The notes under the pieces were generated by a model that saw only the letters and a list, made by a program, of their open reading frames with translations, had not been told where the DNA came from and did no database searches. From CANJQJ01 sp964383565 (GTDB taxonomy: Bacteria > Pseudomonadota > Alphaproteobacteria > Sphingomonadales > Sphingomonadaceae), in the NCBI GenBank assembly GCA_964383565.1, contig CAYLIK010000037.1, positions 1 through 23,031 on the forward strand: 23,031 nt of DNA. Reading direction: 5' to 3'. The translations under genes were made by a program, and so were the position numbers. Shown here piece after piece: positions 22,528 through 23,031 of the stretch. The first letter of the stretch is position 1; the number at the start of each line of letters is the position of its first letter.

Positions 22528-23031
22528 TCAGGCCGTGGCCGCCTGCAGGGGTGCAACGTCTTCCACATCTTGTATCCCCTGCCGCCAGTCCGGGAACATC
22601 TCCGCCTCGCTCAGCAACTTCTCTTGCCGCACCAGATCCTGCGCGACGACGAGTTGGCCGTTGAAACGCGCAGGATCGCCAGATGTCACGACATAGGTCA
22701 ATGCCCGCGCCGGAACTGCGACCGAATGAGCAATGTCCGGACGATATCCGATCGTGCCGACCTCATCCCACAAGCCCTTGTCGACGGAGATTGTCATGCC
22801 CGGATCGAACGTCAGCACCGCAATGCCATAGGGCGCGACTTCCCGCTTCAGCGTGCGCGGGATACGATCGGTGATCCCGCGCATCACCGATACCGCCATG
22901 CCCGGCATACCCTCGCCCGGTAGCGGAAGACCATCGACCAGCGCGTCATCGTTCAGCCAGGTCGCATTCTGGGTTACGTTGACGATGTAGCCCGATTTCT
23001 GCTTCATCATCTGCTTCACGGCGAGCTGGTT
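22528..23031 (-). CDS. SDR-like protein, 5' end cut by window
   Basis: The last 167 residues of an SDR-like protein; the frame runs off the right edge, and the ATG/GTG codons near 23019 are internal. The SDR pattern is visible in SGYIVNVTQNATW, then RIPRTLKREVAPYGIAVLTFDPG, which match the Ser strand and the helix and PG turn after the active site. The YxxxK motif expected before that helix is not found: the aligned positions read VSVMR, so both Tyr and Lys seem lost, and there is an insertion (about LNDDALVDGLPLPGEG) before it. With its neighbour two genes downstream it is the second SDR-like protein with a degenerate active site in this transcript. Confidence 0.75.
   Translation of the reverse strand, partial: NQLAVKQMMKQKSGYIVNVTQNATWLNDDALVDGLPLPGEGMPGMAVSVMRGITDRIPRTLKREVAPYGIAVLTFDPGMTISVDKGLWDEVGTIGYRPDIAHSVAVPARALTYVVTSGDPARFNGQLVVAQDLVRQEKLLSEAEMFPDWRQGIQDVEDVAPLQAATA

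Noticed and set aside
1..23031. tRNA, rRNA, CRISPR, insertion-sequence or attachment sites
   Set aside because: No transposase or integrase coding pattern, no regularly spaced repeats and no recognisable RNA gene were seen on reading.

Overview
The window looks like an accessory catabolic region of a GC-rich alphaproteobacterium. A sphingomonad (Sphingomonas, Sphingobium or Novosphingobium type) is my best guess, from gene content and protein style only; no marker gene is present. It holds about twenty protein genes and no RNA genes, insertion sequences or CRISPR arrays that I can see. Nearly every product belongs to a family used to break down polycyclic or alicyclic compounds (steroid-, terpenoid- or similar ring systems).

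Layout. (a) 1-726: end of a short-chain dehydrogenase (SDR) on +. (b) 746-3941, all on -: alpha/beta hydrolase, luciferase-like flavin monooxygenase, SnoaL-like protein and SDR, very tightly packed. (c) 4206-5897, -: a 3-ketosteroid dehydrogenase-like flavoprotein, preceded by what looks like the tail of a lost gene. (d) 6072-6527, +: a small VOC protein, convergent with the next block. (e) 6521-16363, all on -: a nine-gene run that reads, in transcription order, acyl-CoA dehydrogenase, acyl-CoA dehydrogenase, family III CoA-transferase, FAD dehydrogenase, HsaA-like flavin hydroxylase, extradiol dioxygenase, meta-cleavage product hydrolase, 6-oxocamphor-hydrolase-like crotonase, SDR. Several junctions overlap by 1 or 4 bases. 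(f) 16364-16637: divergent control region, then an IclR regulator and a SnoaL-like protein on +. (g) 18078-19270, -: an amidohydrolase broken by a 10-N scaffold gap. (h) 19439-21178, +: a crotonase without the usual catalytic glutamates, then an AraC regulator. (i) 21191-23031, -: SDR, SnoaL-like protein and an SDR running off the window.

How it may work (inference). The flavin hydroxylase, extradiol dioxygenase and C-C hydrolase match the order of chemistry in the steroid ring A/B pathway: hydroxylate a phenolic ring, open it next to the diol, then hydrolyse the C-C bond. The two FAD dehydrogenases could supply ring desaturation or aromatisation. The CoA-transferase and paired acyl-CoA dehydrogenases would handle the acid products. 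The 6-oxocamphor-hydrolase-like enzyme adds hydrolytic opening of a cyclic beta-diketone, which is not part of the textbook hsa operon. The substrate cannot be named from sequence alone. No flavin reductase for the two reduced-flavin-dependent oxygenases is encoded here.

Assembly note. The sequence around 18432-18681 contains a scaffold join with an almost certainly artificial near-duplicate, so the amidohydrolase should not be called a natural pseudogene.
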